A stretch of DNA of 64,000 nucleotides. It comes from Molossus alvarezi. Its lineage: Eukaryota; Chordata; Mammalia; Chiroptera; Molossidae. Both the position numbers and the translations under genes were made by a program. Shown here one piece after another: positions 44,281 to 54,552 of this stretch. Positions within the stretch are counted from its first letter, which is position 1, and every line of letters begins with the position of its first letter. The notes under the pieces were generated by a model, which saw nothing but the letters and a program-made list of their open reading frames with translations, made no database searches and was not told the origin of the DNA. The stretch covers positions 90,927,501 through 90,991,500 of the forward strand of contig CM073886.1 of assembly GCA_037176705.1 (NCBI GenBank). The letters run 5' to 3'.

Positions 44281-44293
44281 TATTCAGTTCAGT

Positions 44294-44510
44294 CTCACCA
44301 CCGAGGCCCTGCAGCCATGTCGATGAGCCCGGATTTACACAATTGTGTGTTCCATTTCTTTTTTCTAAACTGTTCCACTGAATGTATTGGGGTGACATTG
44401 GTTAATAAAATTATATAGGTCTCAAGTGCACAATTCTATGCTACATCATCTGTATAACGTATTGTGTGTTCACCACCCCGAATCTCCTTCTGTCACCATT
44501 TATGTCCTTT
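44294..44510 (-). mobile_element. L1 3' end with extra 3' tail sequence, copy B
   Basis: Homologous to 43056-43275: the shared text starts CTCACCACCGAGGCCCTGC, passes GAGCCCGGATTTACACAATT and enters the L1 3' UTR (GGGGTGACATTGGTTAATAA). The divergence between the two copies is clear but modest. Confidence 0.65.
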
Positions 44511-44529
44511 GTTTTAGGCAGTAATTCTC

Positions 44530-44740
44530 AACTTTTGTGTGTTTACTTTTGTTTTTATTTATTTTGGAAATTTTCAAACATGTGCAAAAAGTTGGAAAAA
44601 TAGTTTAATGACTTCTCCTCTTCATCCAACTTCTGCAATTATTGACTCATGGCCAATCTTGTTTCCATGTATATTCCTCCACTATGGATTATTTCAGCAT
44701 ATATTAAATCATTTCATCATTAAATGTTTTGAAATGTATC
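44530..44740 (-). mobile_element. Old L1M-type 3' fragment
   Basis: AAATTTTCAAACATGTGCAA, then GACTCATGGCCAATCTTGTT are typical old mammalian L1 3'-UTR text. Diverged. Confidence 0.4.
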
Positions 44741-44890
44741 TTTAAAAGATAAAGGCTTTAAGAAAAAGACTGTACTACTACTACCAAAATATTTATGTTT
44801 TCATTGTGAAACTGAATTTGCTCTACACTGTCAGCAAACTTGGGGGAAATAGTAATGATTGTATATACCAGTTAATGAGCACCTATTTCG

Positions 44891-45141
44891 CCCTGGCCGG
44901 TTTGGCTCAGCGGTTAGAGCGTGGGCCTGCGGTCTGGAGAGACCCGGGTTTGGTTCCCGCTAAGGGCATGTACCTCGGTTGCAGTTTGTCCCCGGCCCTG
45001 GTTGGTCTTGCGGGTGGCAGCCACTCGATGTGTCCCTTTCATGCCGATGTTTCTCTCTCTCTCTTCCTCTCCCTCCCTCCTACTCTATCTGTACAAAAAA
45101 TGGAAAAATGTCCTCGGGTGAGGATAAAAAAAAAAAAAAAA
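44891..45141 (+). mobile_element. VES SINE, full length, best-preserved copy
   Basis: CCCTGGCCGGTTTGGCTCAG start; A box TGGCTCAGCGG at 44903-44913; B box GGTTTGGTTCC at 44947-44957. Then AAGGGCATGTACCTCGGTTG, a CTCTCTC pyrimidine block and an A15-type tail. It is flanked by GAGCACCTATTTC (44877-44889) and GAGCACTTATTTC (45142-45154), with 12 of 13 matching. Both pol III boxes are close to consensus, so this is a young copy. Confidence 0.95.
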
Positions 45142-45177
45142 GAGCACTTATTTCATGCTTTATTCCTAGCAGTCTAG

Positions 45178-45290
45178 TAAACACTTTCTGTCCATTATCT
45201 ATCATCATTTTATTGATTTTTGTAGACGAGGAGACTGAAGCTGAGAGAGGTGGAGACACTTGCCCACTAGACAGCTGAAGACCAGGATTT
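45178..45290 (+). repeat. MIR fragment
   Basis: GTAGACGAGGAGACTGAAGC and TGGAGACACTTGCCCACTAG follow MIR core order. Confidence 0.55.
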
Positions 45291-45872
45291 ATGAGAAAAC
45301 AATTCTTCTAACACCAGTGACTGTCCTTTTCTCTGTTGCAAATCACATTCAGGAAGAGGAACATTCCGCATTGATCTCTGCTTCTTAATCCCAAAAGGGT
45401 GTTATAAAAACAAGTAACTAATGGAGAAAACAAATGCTTCTTCTCTGGCCCTCTGAGCCTTAGACACATAAGACAGCATCGCCTCTGTACAAATGCCTTC
45501 TTGCTGCAAACGATTCTATCCTCACGGTTCTTACAATCAGCATGTCAAAAGCTACCCCCATGTAATGAAACTTCTCTTGAATTCCCCCTGCAGTCTCCAA
45601 CTCCATTGCAAAATTTCCAGCTGTAGCCATTAGTAATGAATAATTTATTGTAACCAGGCTCAACTGTGGAATAAAGTGTGTATTTAAAAGTTTTCTTTGT
45701 AGGAAAGTGCCGTGATGTCTGCAAATAGCTTTTAAAGGACTGATTTTTTTTTTTTAATGGGGGAGGGGGAGGGTGTTGTGGAGAACAATCAATAAAACGA
45801 ATGGCGCAAATGTTAATAATTGGTGAATATAGGTGATGAGTACATGGGAAGAAAAGCATTCATTGCCATAGA

Positions 45873-45874
<2 letters not shown>

Positions 45875-45915
<41 letters not shown>
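45875..45915. repeat. (GT)n microsatellite
   Basis: About 20 uninterrupted GT units. Confidence 0.95.
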
Positions 45916-45916
<1 letters not shown>

Positions 45917-47769
45917 AAGTAGGGGCAGGAAGAAAGAGGAAAGGAGAGAATGAGTCATGTATGGATATCTCGTCAAAGAGTTAAAGCTTAGTGAATGACT
46001 CTTTCCTTTCTCTTTTCTTCTTTCTAAGCAGGAAACCAAGGGAGGGGCAGGAGTCACAAGTCTTTCATGCACAGAGTGGCCAGAAAGGAGAGCAACCTGG
46101 CTAAAAACCAATTCTGAATCCTAGTCCAAGAAGGAGTTTTTCTCAAGTGATAGCAGTGGATCCCAGACTTTCAGGTTTCATGGGCCAGTGAAATTTCTAA
46201 ACTACTTTGGAGACTGATACAGAGAGGCTAACTTTTTATTTTACCAAGTAAGGATATTTTAAAAACGTTGTCATTTATTATTACTATACAAGGTATCTTT
46301 CTAAAAGAAAGTCTATTTTAACACCCCAAAGTGAATATATTTCATTTTAATAGAGTTTACTACATTGTCCTTATTTTTCCACTTAATGTCCTTTTGAATC
46401 AGAGGCTTTTAGGTGCAAGTATACAAAACTAAACAAGTGACTTAAAACTAAACATAGGCAAGTTCCAGAGTGAAGTCCCTGTTCCACCAGGTTCTGCAGG
46501 ACCCGCTCCTCCCCAATGCATTTCGGTTTAACCCTGGCTCCCTTCATATGCAAGGTGGCAACGGGGTTCCAGGGCAGTGCGGAAGAGACAGCAGGAGCGA
46601 AGAGCAGGGGCTGTTTCTGCTGCTGGGTCACTTTCTATCAGGGAGGAAGAGTGTTCTCAGAAGCTCCCAGCAAATTTGCTCTCGGGACACAGCAGCCCAG
46701 ACTGAACCACACGCCATTCCCTGGCACCGAGAAGGCTGAGGTAGTGTGTAGTCCTTTCCTTCTCTTCTGGAAGCTGCCTCTATTCCCAGGGACAGGGACT
46801 GGCTGTTTGTAGGGACCCAGAGACCCGCTGGGGTCTCTGAAAGTCGCCTCTGGGGCTAGCATGAGTCTGAAGCCCAATCTTTGGGAGCTAATCACTTAGA
46901 GATTCACATGCTGACGTCTTCATTGCCTGCTGAGTCTATCCACAGTCTAAGAAGTGCTTTATTTAGTTTCATCCAAGTTTAGAGCATATATTTGTGGAAA
47001 CAACTATCAAAGTCTTGCCTAGCCAAATGATATCACAGCTCTGCTGAAAAAAGCTTGAATAATCTCCCCTCACCCCCCATCCCCATCACATAGGAAAAAC
47101 TCATCTCTTGTAACTGCATTATGGAATTATTCGTGAAAGCAAAGGTACTTAGGCCCACAAACTTGCCTTCCTCTGTTATGTGAAGGAAATTGTAACCGCT
47201 CCCTGTGAGTTAGTATAATTAAAATGAACTGTTTACTATCTTGACAAGCTATGGAAAAATGTGATAATTCACAAATAATTTTAAAACATTTTAGTCTGCA
47301 GCTGAAGTCTCGACCTTCATGACATGTACCATCATGTAAATTGCACAAAAGATAAATTACAATATTAAGAAAAACTGAAGAAACAGATTTCCAGGATGGC
47401 AGAATGAAACAATAATATAGACTCTCTCTTCTCCCAATCTAACAAAACAAACAAAAAGAATAAAAAGACATAAAAAAAAAAACCACCTGCAGCAAAAAAG
47501 AGAGGCAGAATAATTTTTTGCTGTTGATATTGAAAAATGGTAGTGAAAGAAAAGTCTTGTGCAGCCCACAGTTTGACACAGCTTCTGACTTCTCACCCCT
47601 GCACCACGAATGGTGCTTAGCAAAGGAGGTGAGTCAATCAAATCCCGAAAATTCTCACGAAGGCACTCAAACACGGGAAGAAGCTGACTGAGAATCTGAG
47701 TAGGTGACTGTGGGGGGAACAGGGTGATTCTAGAGCACACCTGCCTACTACACCTTTAGAGATAAGAAA
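45916..47769. other. Intergenic, no recognised feature
   Basis: Mixed-composition sequence without splice-supported exons. Overlapping ORFs of 80-130 codons on both strands (46383-46895, 47357-47740) show no domain. I name no repeat here with confidence. Confidence 0.5.
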
Positions 47770-47862
47770 GGCCACGTTCTGTGAAATACAGTATGGACAT
47801 TTGTCAAAAATACTACACACAGAATTACCATATGTTCATCACTTTTGTGTCTGGGTAGTATA
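47770..47862 (+). mobile_element. L1 fragment forming the left boundary of the NUMT
   Basis: Text such as CTGTGAAATACAGTATGGAC and CAGAATTACCATATGTTCAT, ending near TGTCTGGGTAGTATA, follows the L1 sequence around ORF2 C-terminal codons. The same L1 segment reappears at 55716-55797 on the far side of the mitochondrial insert. Confidence 0.55.
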
Positions 47863-48297
47863 TAATTTAAACTGATGACACTTACAATTTTATACTCAAC
47901 CTTGATCACACTAATCTTTCATGAACTGGAATTCTTCTAGTTGCATCTGGCAAACTGACCCAGTTTGGACTTTACCCATGGCTTCCCTGAGCCCTGGAGA
48001 GCCCAAACCTGTCTCAGCCCTACTGCGTTCAAGTCCAATAGTTGCAGCAAGTATCTTCTTACTAGATTCTCTACCCACTGATAGAAAATAATAAAACTAC
48101 TCAAACAATGCTCTGCTTAGGAGCTATGACCACATTCTCTGTAGCAATCTGTGCTCACACCCAAAATGATATTTTAAAATTGTTTTGTCCACTTCAAGTC
48201 AATTAGGCTTAATCATAGAAACTCTTGGTATTAATCAACCATACCTAGTATTTCTTCACATCTGCACACATGCCTTCTTCAAAGCCATACTATTTGT
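47863..48297 (+). pseudogene. MT-ND5 (NUMT): ND5 pseudogene, segment 1
   Basis: Read with the mitochondrial code this gives ND5 text such as QFGLYPWLP (from about 47965) and, near the end, [14 protein letters not shown]5 is a subunit of respiratory complex I. Frame breaks occur, and codons such as the TTTTAAAATTG run near 48172 replace conserved residues. The segment stops abruptly inside ND5 at the L1 insertion, and the reading resumes at 52672. Confidence 0.93.
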
Positions 48298-51200
48298 TTT
48301 TTTTATTATTAATTAATTTTTGTTACAGATGTTTCTCCTTTTCCCCCCACTGATTTCCCCCTCCCCCTCCCTCCCTGCCCTATCCCCAGCTTTGTTGTCC
48401 ATGTCCATTGTTCATGCATACATGCATATAAGTTCTGTGGTTTATCTCTCCCCCACCACCCCCTTTTCTGGGAATAGTCAGTCTGTACCCCACTTCCACG
48501 TCTCTGGGACTACCCCATTCCTCAGACTGTTATGTTCATTATATTCCACAAATAAGTGAGATCATATGATACTTGTCTTTCTCTGTTTGGCTTGTTTCAC
48601 TTAGGATGATACTTTCCAGGTCCCTCCATGTAGTCTCAAAGGATAAGAGGTCTTTCTTTCTTACAGCTGCATAGTACCCCATTGTGTATATGTACCACAG
48701 CTTTTTTATCCATTCGTCTACTGTTGGACACTTGGACTGTTTCCAAATCTTAGCTATTGTAAATAGTGCTGCTATGAACATGGGGGTACATATATTCTTT
48801 CTGATTGGTGTTTCAGGCTTCTTAGGGTATATTCCTATAAGTGGGATCACTGGGTCGAATGGAAGTTCAATATTTAATTTTTTGAGGTAACACCATATTG
48901 TTTTCCATAGTGGCTGCTCCAGTCTGCATTCCCACTAGCAGTGTACTAGAGTCCCCTTTTCTCCACACCCTCGCCAACACTTGTTGTTTGATGATTTGTT
49001 GATGGCGGCCATTCTGACAGGTGTGAGGTGGGTGATACCTCATTGTTGTTTTAATTTGCATCTCTCTGATGATTAGTGATGTTGAGCATTTCTTCATATG
49101 TCTCTTAGCCATTTGTATGTCCTGTTAGGAGAGGTGTCTATTTAGGTCCTCTGCCCATTTTTTAATTGAGTTCTTTGTCTTCCTTTTGTTGAGTTGTAGG
49201 AGCACTCTATATATATTGGAAATTAACCCCTTATCTGATATATCATTGGCAATTATGCTCTCCCATACAGTGGGTAGCCTTTCTGTTTTGATGATTGTAT
49301 CTTTCGCTGTGCAGGAGCTTTTGAGTTTGATGTAGTCCCATGTGTTCATTTTCTCCTTTGTTTCTATTGCCTCAGATGATGTATCAGTGAAAATTCCGCT
49401 GCGTATGATGTCTGAAATTTTGTTGCCTACAGTTTCTTCTAGGATTTTTATGGGTTCATGAATCACATTTAAGTCTTTTATCCATTTTGAGTTTATTCTT
49501 GTGTAGGGTGTAAGTTGATGGTCTAGTTTCATTTTTCTGCATGTAGCTGTCCAATTTTCCCAGCACCATTTATTAAAGAGGCTGTCCTTACTCCACTGTA
49601 TGCTCTTGCCACCTTTGTCAAATATTAATTGAGCATATTGCCTTGGGTCCATTTCTGGGTTCTCTGTTCTGTTCCACTGGTCTATATGCCTGTTCTTGTT
49701 CCAGGCTGTTTTGGTTACAGTCGCTTTGTAGTATAACCTGATATCTGGTATAGTGATCCCACCTACTTTGTTCTTTTTTTTTTTCAAGATTGCTGTGGCT
49801 ATTCGGGGTCTTTTTTGGTTCCATATGAACTTTTGAAGTATTTGTTCTAGTTCTATGAAATATGTCATTGGTATTTTGATGGGGATTGCATTGAATCTAT
49901 AGATTGCTTTGGGTAGTATGGACATTTTAATGATGTTAATTCTTCCAATGCATGAACAGGGTATGTGCTTCCACTTTTTTATATCTTCCTCTTTCTTTTT
50001 TCAATGACCTGTAGTTTTCTGCAAATAGGTCCTTTACTTCTTTGGTTAAGTTTATTCCTAGGTATCGTAATTTTTTTGGAGCGGTGGTGAATGGGATTGT
50101 TTTTTCAGTTTCTCTTTCTGTGAGTTCATCATTGGTGTACAAGATTGCTGTCGATTTCTTGACATTAATTTTGTATCCTGCTACTTTGCCAAATTCATTT
50201 ATTAAGTCTAGTAGATTTTTGATGGAGTCTTTGGGGTTTTCTACGTATAGTATCATGTCATCTGCAAATAATGACAGTTTCACTTCCTCCTTTGCAATTT
50301 GGATCCCTTTTATTTTTTCTTCCTGTCTGATTGCTGTGGCTAAGATTTCCAGTACTATGTTAAATAAGAGTGGTGAAAGTGGACATCCCTGTCTTGTTCC
50401 TGTTCTTAATGGAAATGTTTTTAGTCTGTCCATTGAGTATGATGTTGGCTGTAGGTCTTTCATATATGGCCTTTATTATGTCGAGATATGATCCCTCTAT
50501 TCCTACATTGCTGAGTGTTTTTATCTGAAATGGATGCTGGATTTTGTCGAATGCTTTTTCAGCATCTATTGATATGATCATGTGGTTTTTATTCTTCATT
50601 TTGTGGTGTATCACGTTTATTGATTTGCGAATATTGTACCAGCCTTGCATCCCTGGAATGAATCCCACTTGGTCATGGTGAATAATTTTTTTGATGTATT
50701 TCTGGATCCGATTTGCTAATATTTTGTTCAGGATTTTGGCGTCTATGTTCATCAGGGATATTGGCCTGTAGTTTTCTTTCTTCGTAGTGTCCTTTTCTGG
50801 TTTTGGAATTAGAATTATGCTGGCCTCATAGAACGTGTTTGGAAGTCTTCCTTCTTCTTGAATTTTTTGAAATAGTTTGAGGAGAATGGGTGTTAGTTCT
50901 TTTTTGAATGTTCGGTAAAACTCCCCCATGAAGCCATCTGGGCCTGGGCTTTTGTTTGCTGGGAGAGTCTTGATTACCTCTTCAATTTCTTCTGTTGTTA
51001 TTGGTCTGTTCAAGTTTTCTATCTCTTCCGGGAATAGTTTTGGGAGACTGTGTGTTTCTAGAAATTTGTCCATTTCACTTAGATTGTCGAATTTGTTGCC
51101 ATATAGTTGTTCATAGTAGTTGTTAATGATCTTTTGTATTTCCGTGGTGTTGGTTGTTACTTCTCCTCTCTCATTTCTGATTTTTTGTATTTGGGTTCTC

Positions 51201-52671
51201 TCTCCTTGTTTCTTGGTGAGTCTAGCTAAGGGTTCATCAATCTTGTTTATCTTTTCGAAAAACCAGCTCTTTGTTTCATTGATCCTTTGAATTGTTTTTT
51301 TGGTTTCTATGTCATTTATTTCTGCTCTGATCTTTACTATTTCCTTCCTTCTACTTGCTCTGGGGTTTTCTTTTTGTTTGCTTTCTAATTCTTTAAGTTG
51401 TGAGGTTAGACAGTCAATTAGAAATTTTTCTTGTTTTTTGAGGTAGGCCTGTAGTGCTATGAACTTCCCTCTCAGAACTGCTTTCGCTGCATCCCATAGA
51501 TTTTGTGTTGTTGTGTGTTCATTTTCATTGGTTTCCACGAAGTTTTTAATTTCTTCCTTGATCTCCTCAGTGACCCATTCATTGTTTAATAACATGCTAT
51601 TTAGCCTCCATGTGTTGAAATGTCTTTGCATGTTCTTGTTGCAATTGATTTCTAGTTTCATGCCATTGTGATCTGAGAAGATGCTTGATATGATTTTAGT
51701 CTTCTTGAACTTGTAGAGACTTAGTTTGTGCCCTAACATGTGGTCTATCTTTGAGAATGTCCCATGTGCACTTGAGAAGCATGTGAATTCTGTAGTTTTG
51801 GGGTGTAATTCTCTGTAGATATCTATTAAATCCATTTGGTCTAGTGCTTCATTTAGAGTCTCTGTTTCCTTGCTAATTTTTTTTGTCTAGAGGATCTATC
51901 CAGTGATGTCAGCGGGGTGTTGAAGTCCTCAGCTATGATTGTATTGCTATCGGTTTCTCCTTCGAAGTCTTCCAGAAGATTTTTAATATATTTTGGTGCT
52001 CCTATATTGGGTTCATATATGTTTATTAAGGTTATATCTTCCAGTTGGATAGATCCTTTCAATATTATGTAGTGGCCTTCTTTGTCTCTAGTTATGGCCT
52101 TCATTTTGAAATCTATTTTATCAGATATGAGTATTGCTACCCCAGTTTTTTTTTCCTTTCCGTTTGCTTGGAAGATTTTTTTCCATCCCTTCACTTTCAA
52201 TTTATGTGAGTCTTTTGTTGTGAGGTGGGTCTCTTGTAAGCAGCATATAGATGAGTCATGCTTTCTTATCGAGTCAGCTACTCTGTGTCTTTTTATGGCA
52301 GCATTCAATCCATTTACATTTAAGGTGATTATTGATATGTACTTATTTATTGCCATTTTTGTTTAGTGTGGTTCTATTTTTCTTCTCATTTCTCCTGCTA
52401 ATTACAGAAGTCCTTTTAACATTTCTTGCAGTGCTGGTTTGGTGCTAATGTATTCCCTTAGCCTTTTTTTTGTCTGGGAAGTTCTTAATTTGACCTTCTA
52501 TTTTGAATGATAGCCTTGGTGGGTAGAGTACTCTTGGATTCAGATCCTTGTTTTTCATGACCTTGATTCCTTTATGCCATTCCCTTCTGGCCTGTAGTGT
52601 TTTTTGTGAGAAGTCAGCTGAGAGCCTTATGGAGTTTCCTTTGTAGGTAACCTGTTGCTTATCTCTTGCTG
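48298..52671 (-). mobile_element. 5'-truncated L1 (4.37 kb) inserted in the NUMT, perfect 18-bp target duplication
   Basis: Minus-strand L1 with the 3' UTR at 48298-48540, all of ORF2 (about 48540-52360) and the last part of ORF1 (52400-52671). The 18-mer CAAAGCCATACTATTTGT is present at 48280-48297 and at 52672-52689 without mismatch, and it is mitochondrial ND5 sequence. The 5' end lies inside ORF1, the common outcome of incomplete reverse transcription. The lost 5' UTR means no promoter of its own. Confidence 0.95.
48539..52356 (-). pseudogene. L1 ORF2 (endonuclease-reverse transcriptase) pseudogene
   Basis: ORF2 begins with MAINKYISIITLNVNGLN at 52356 and runs through the endonuclease (QETHL present) and into the reverse transcriptase. 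The frame is broken into successive open pieces: 52356-51853, 51835-50360, 50463-49936, 49925-49125, 49112-48867 and 48850-48539. That implies at least four frameshifts and one in-frame stop. The RT catalytic motif reads FADD at 50268-50257, the normal L1 form. The C-terminal piece ends in the usual ORF2 tail. The element is therefore incapable of making an intact ORF2 protein. Confidence 0.93.
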
Positions 52672-52751
52672 CAAAGCCATACTATTTGTATGCTCTGGGT
52701 CCTTTATTCATAACCTAAAAAGGAAGGTTTATTTAAAACATTACCTTTTGG
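52672..52751 (+). pseudogene. MT-ND5 (NUMT): ND5 pseudogene, segment 2 (including the L1 target duplication)
   Basis: Resumes ND5 directly from the point of interruption: the 18-bp duplication, then CTCTGGGTCCTTTATTCATA (mitochondrial CSGS...HNLN region) to the next SINE. Several bases are lost relative to mitochondrial ND5. Confidence 0.9.
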
Positions 52752-52977
52752 CCCTGGCTGGTGCTCAGTGGTTAGAGCATTGGTCTGTGGACCAATGAAT
52801 TGCAGGTTCAATTCCAGTCAAGGGCAAGTACCTCGGTTGCAGTTCATCGGAGTTGTACAGGAGGCAGCCAGTTGATGTGTCCCTCTCACGCTGATGTTTC
52901 TCTCTCTCTCCCTCCCTCCCACTCTATCTGAAGTTAAATAGAAAAATATCCTTGGGTGAAGATTAAAAAAAAAAAAA
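52752..52977 (+). mobile_element. VES SINE inserted in the NUMT, plus strand
   Basis: CCCTGGCTGGTGCTCAGTGG head, B-box-like GGTTCAATTCC near 52805, AAGGGCAAGTACCTCGGTTG, pyrimidine block and A-rich tail. It is flanked by ATTACCTTTT (52740) and ATTACCATTT (52978), a short ND5-derived duplication. Removing it rejoins ND5. Confidence 0.92.
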
Positions 52978-53190
52978 ATTACCATTTACCACAACCTCAC
53001 TCATCACTGGAAGTTTAGCATTTACAGGCATACCTTTCCCCACAGGCTTAACTCCAAAGACTTAATTATGGAACCTTCTAACAGCAACACCTGAGCCCTA
53101 CTGATCCCTCTCCATGCCACTTCCTAACAGCCATGTGGAGTACCCAGGTTATTTTCTTCAAACTTCTAGGACAACCTCAATTTTCTACTT
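52978..53190 (+). pseudogene. MT-ND5 (NUMT): ND5 pseudogene, segment 3
   Basis: Contains ACAGGCATACCTTTCCCCAC and GACTTAATTATGGAACCTTC, corresponding to the ND5 'TGMPF...SKDLIIE' region, then ACACCTGAGCCCTACTGATC. It ends at the SINE target duplication CTCAATTTTCTACTT (53176-53190). Confidence 0.92.
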
Positions 53191-53409
53191 AAAAAAAATT
53201 TTTTTTATTGACTTTTAGAGAGAGAGGAAGGGGGAGAGAGAGAGAGAGAAATATCGAAGTGAGAGAGAAACATCGATGGGTTGCCTCTCGCACACACGCC
53301 TACCAAGGACTGAACTTACAACCTGGGCATGGGCCCTGAGCAGGAATCAAATCAGCAACCTTTCAGTGCACAGGACGACGCTCAACCAGCTGAACTACAC
53401 CTGTAAGGG
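53191..53409 (-). mobile_element. VES-related SINE inserted in the NUMT, minus strand
   Basis: Reverse orientation with a T-rich tail at 53191-53210, a GA-rich block, an AAACATCGATGGGTTGCCTC block and an eroded tRNA-like head. It is flanked by CTCAATTTTCTACTT and CTCAATTTTCTATTT (53410-53424), 14 of 15 matching. More diverged than the SINE at 44891, so probably older. Confidence 0.9.
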
Positions 53410-53944
53410 CTCAATTTTCTATTTTAGTTATAATTAACAAAAATAACCCTTCCTAATGAATTGCATTCACTGTTTTAATCAGGAGCATCTTCACCAATTT
53501 TTTATTTCCAACAATATTATTCCAACAGCTTATTACATATAATATAATATAATATATAACCAAAGCCTTACTATGTAAAATTAACAACCCTTGTCGTAAC
53601 TATCTTAGGTTTTATTCTGGCATTTGAAATCAACCTTGCAACACAAAATCCAACATTTGATCATCTTCAAATCTATTCAAATTCTTAAACCTTCTTATAT
53701 ATTTTCCAACTGTTAGACATGGCTTCCCACCATTCATGAATTTATCAGCAAGCCAAAACTCAGCATCATTATCACTGAATTAGGCTTAAGTTGACTAGTA
53801 AGTGTGCTACTAAAATCCATTTCTCACTTCCAAATAAAAATTTTTATACTGTTTTCTGACCAAAAAGGCCCAGTTAGAGTATATATTTTCTTTTTCTCAT
53901 TGCATTAATTTGTAAGTCGAATTCTATTTAGTTTTCATGAGTAG
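53410..53944 (+). pseudogene. MT-ND5 (NUMT): ND5 pseudogene, segment 4, with the native stop
   Basis: Contains GTCGTAACTATCTTAGGTTT (ND5 'VTILGF') and ends with codons for LFSFHE followed by TAG at 53942-53944. That is where mammalian ND5 ends with a short FHE-type tail. Frame breaks and an ATAAT expansion at about 53535-53560 lie inside. Confidence 0.92.
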
Positions 53945-54480
53945 TCATTAGAATACCGCAACATCAATAAACAAGAATTGGCCAGTAAATACTACCAGTC
54001 AAGTTCCAGAACTATATAATGGAGTGATCCCTATAACCTCCTTGCTAAAAAACAGCAACAAAACAGAACATGCAAACAAACAAACAAACAAAAACAGTAT
54101 TTCAGTATCACAAATCACCCAATTCCCCAACCATTAAACTTAAATATAATTTCTACCTAATGATTTTTCAAGACATATAAAACTACCATAACCTCTATTT
54201 AAGCCCTTAAGAAACGTTTCTAAGACAGTTATTAGAAACTCAAACCACACTCAGTAGTGATAGCCATTTTATAACCAAAATCTACCAACATTCTTCCCAA
54301 ATAAAATTTTAAAACAATTAAACCTAAAAAAGATCCATCAATATTCATCACAATACCACAGCCAATTTCGACATTTACAATGAACCCTGACCCACCATAA
54401 ACAGGTGAAAGTTTTGAAAAACAAACACAAAAAACAACAACCTTCATAAAACCAATCATAAAACAGCACTTTAAATACAT
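53945..54480 (-). pseudogene. MT-ND6 (NUMT): ND6 pseudogene, minus strand
   Basis: Starts at ATG (54480, minus) immediately downstream of ND5, on the opposite strand as in all mammals. The first 82 codons are still open (54480-54235) and read like ND6, including SKLSPVYGGSGFIVNVEIGC. Complex I membrane subunit, 5-helix family. After about 54232 the frame is broken. The total remnant (about 536 bp) is close to the usual 525 bp. Confidence 0.92.
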
Positions 54481-54489
54481 CCTGCATCA

Positions 54490-54552
54490 TCATTATTCTT
54501 ACATGGAATACTGACATGAAAAATTATTATTGGATTTCAACTAAGAATATTA
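54490..54552 (-). pseudogene. Mitochondrial tRNA-Glu remnant
   Basis: Lies between ND6 and CYTB, where trnE sits in mammalian mitochondria. It contains TTCTTACATGGAATACTGAC and GATTTCAACTA, which follow trnE with deletions. The stem pairing is degraded. Confidence 0.75.

Noticed and set aside
50360..51835. A 491-codon minus-strand ORF as a host gene
   Set aside because: It is part of L1 ORF2 (endonuclease end and reverse transcriptase), within an element with a clear target duplication.
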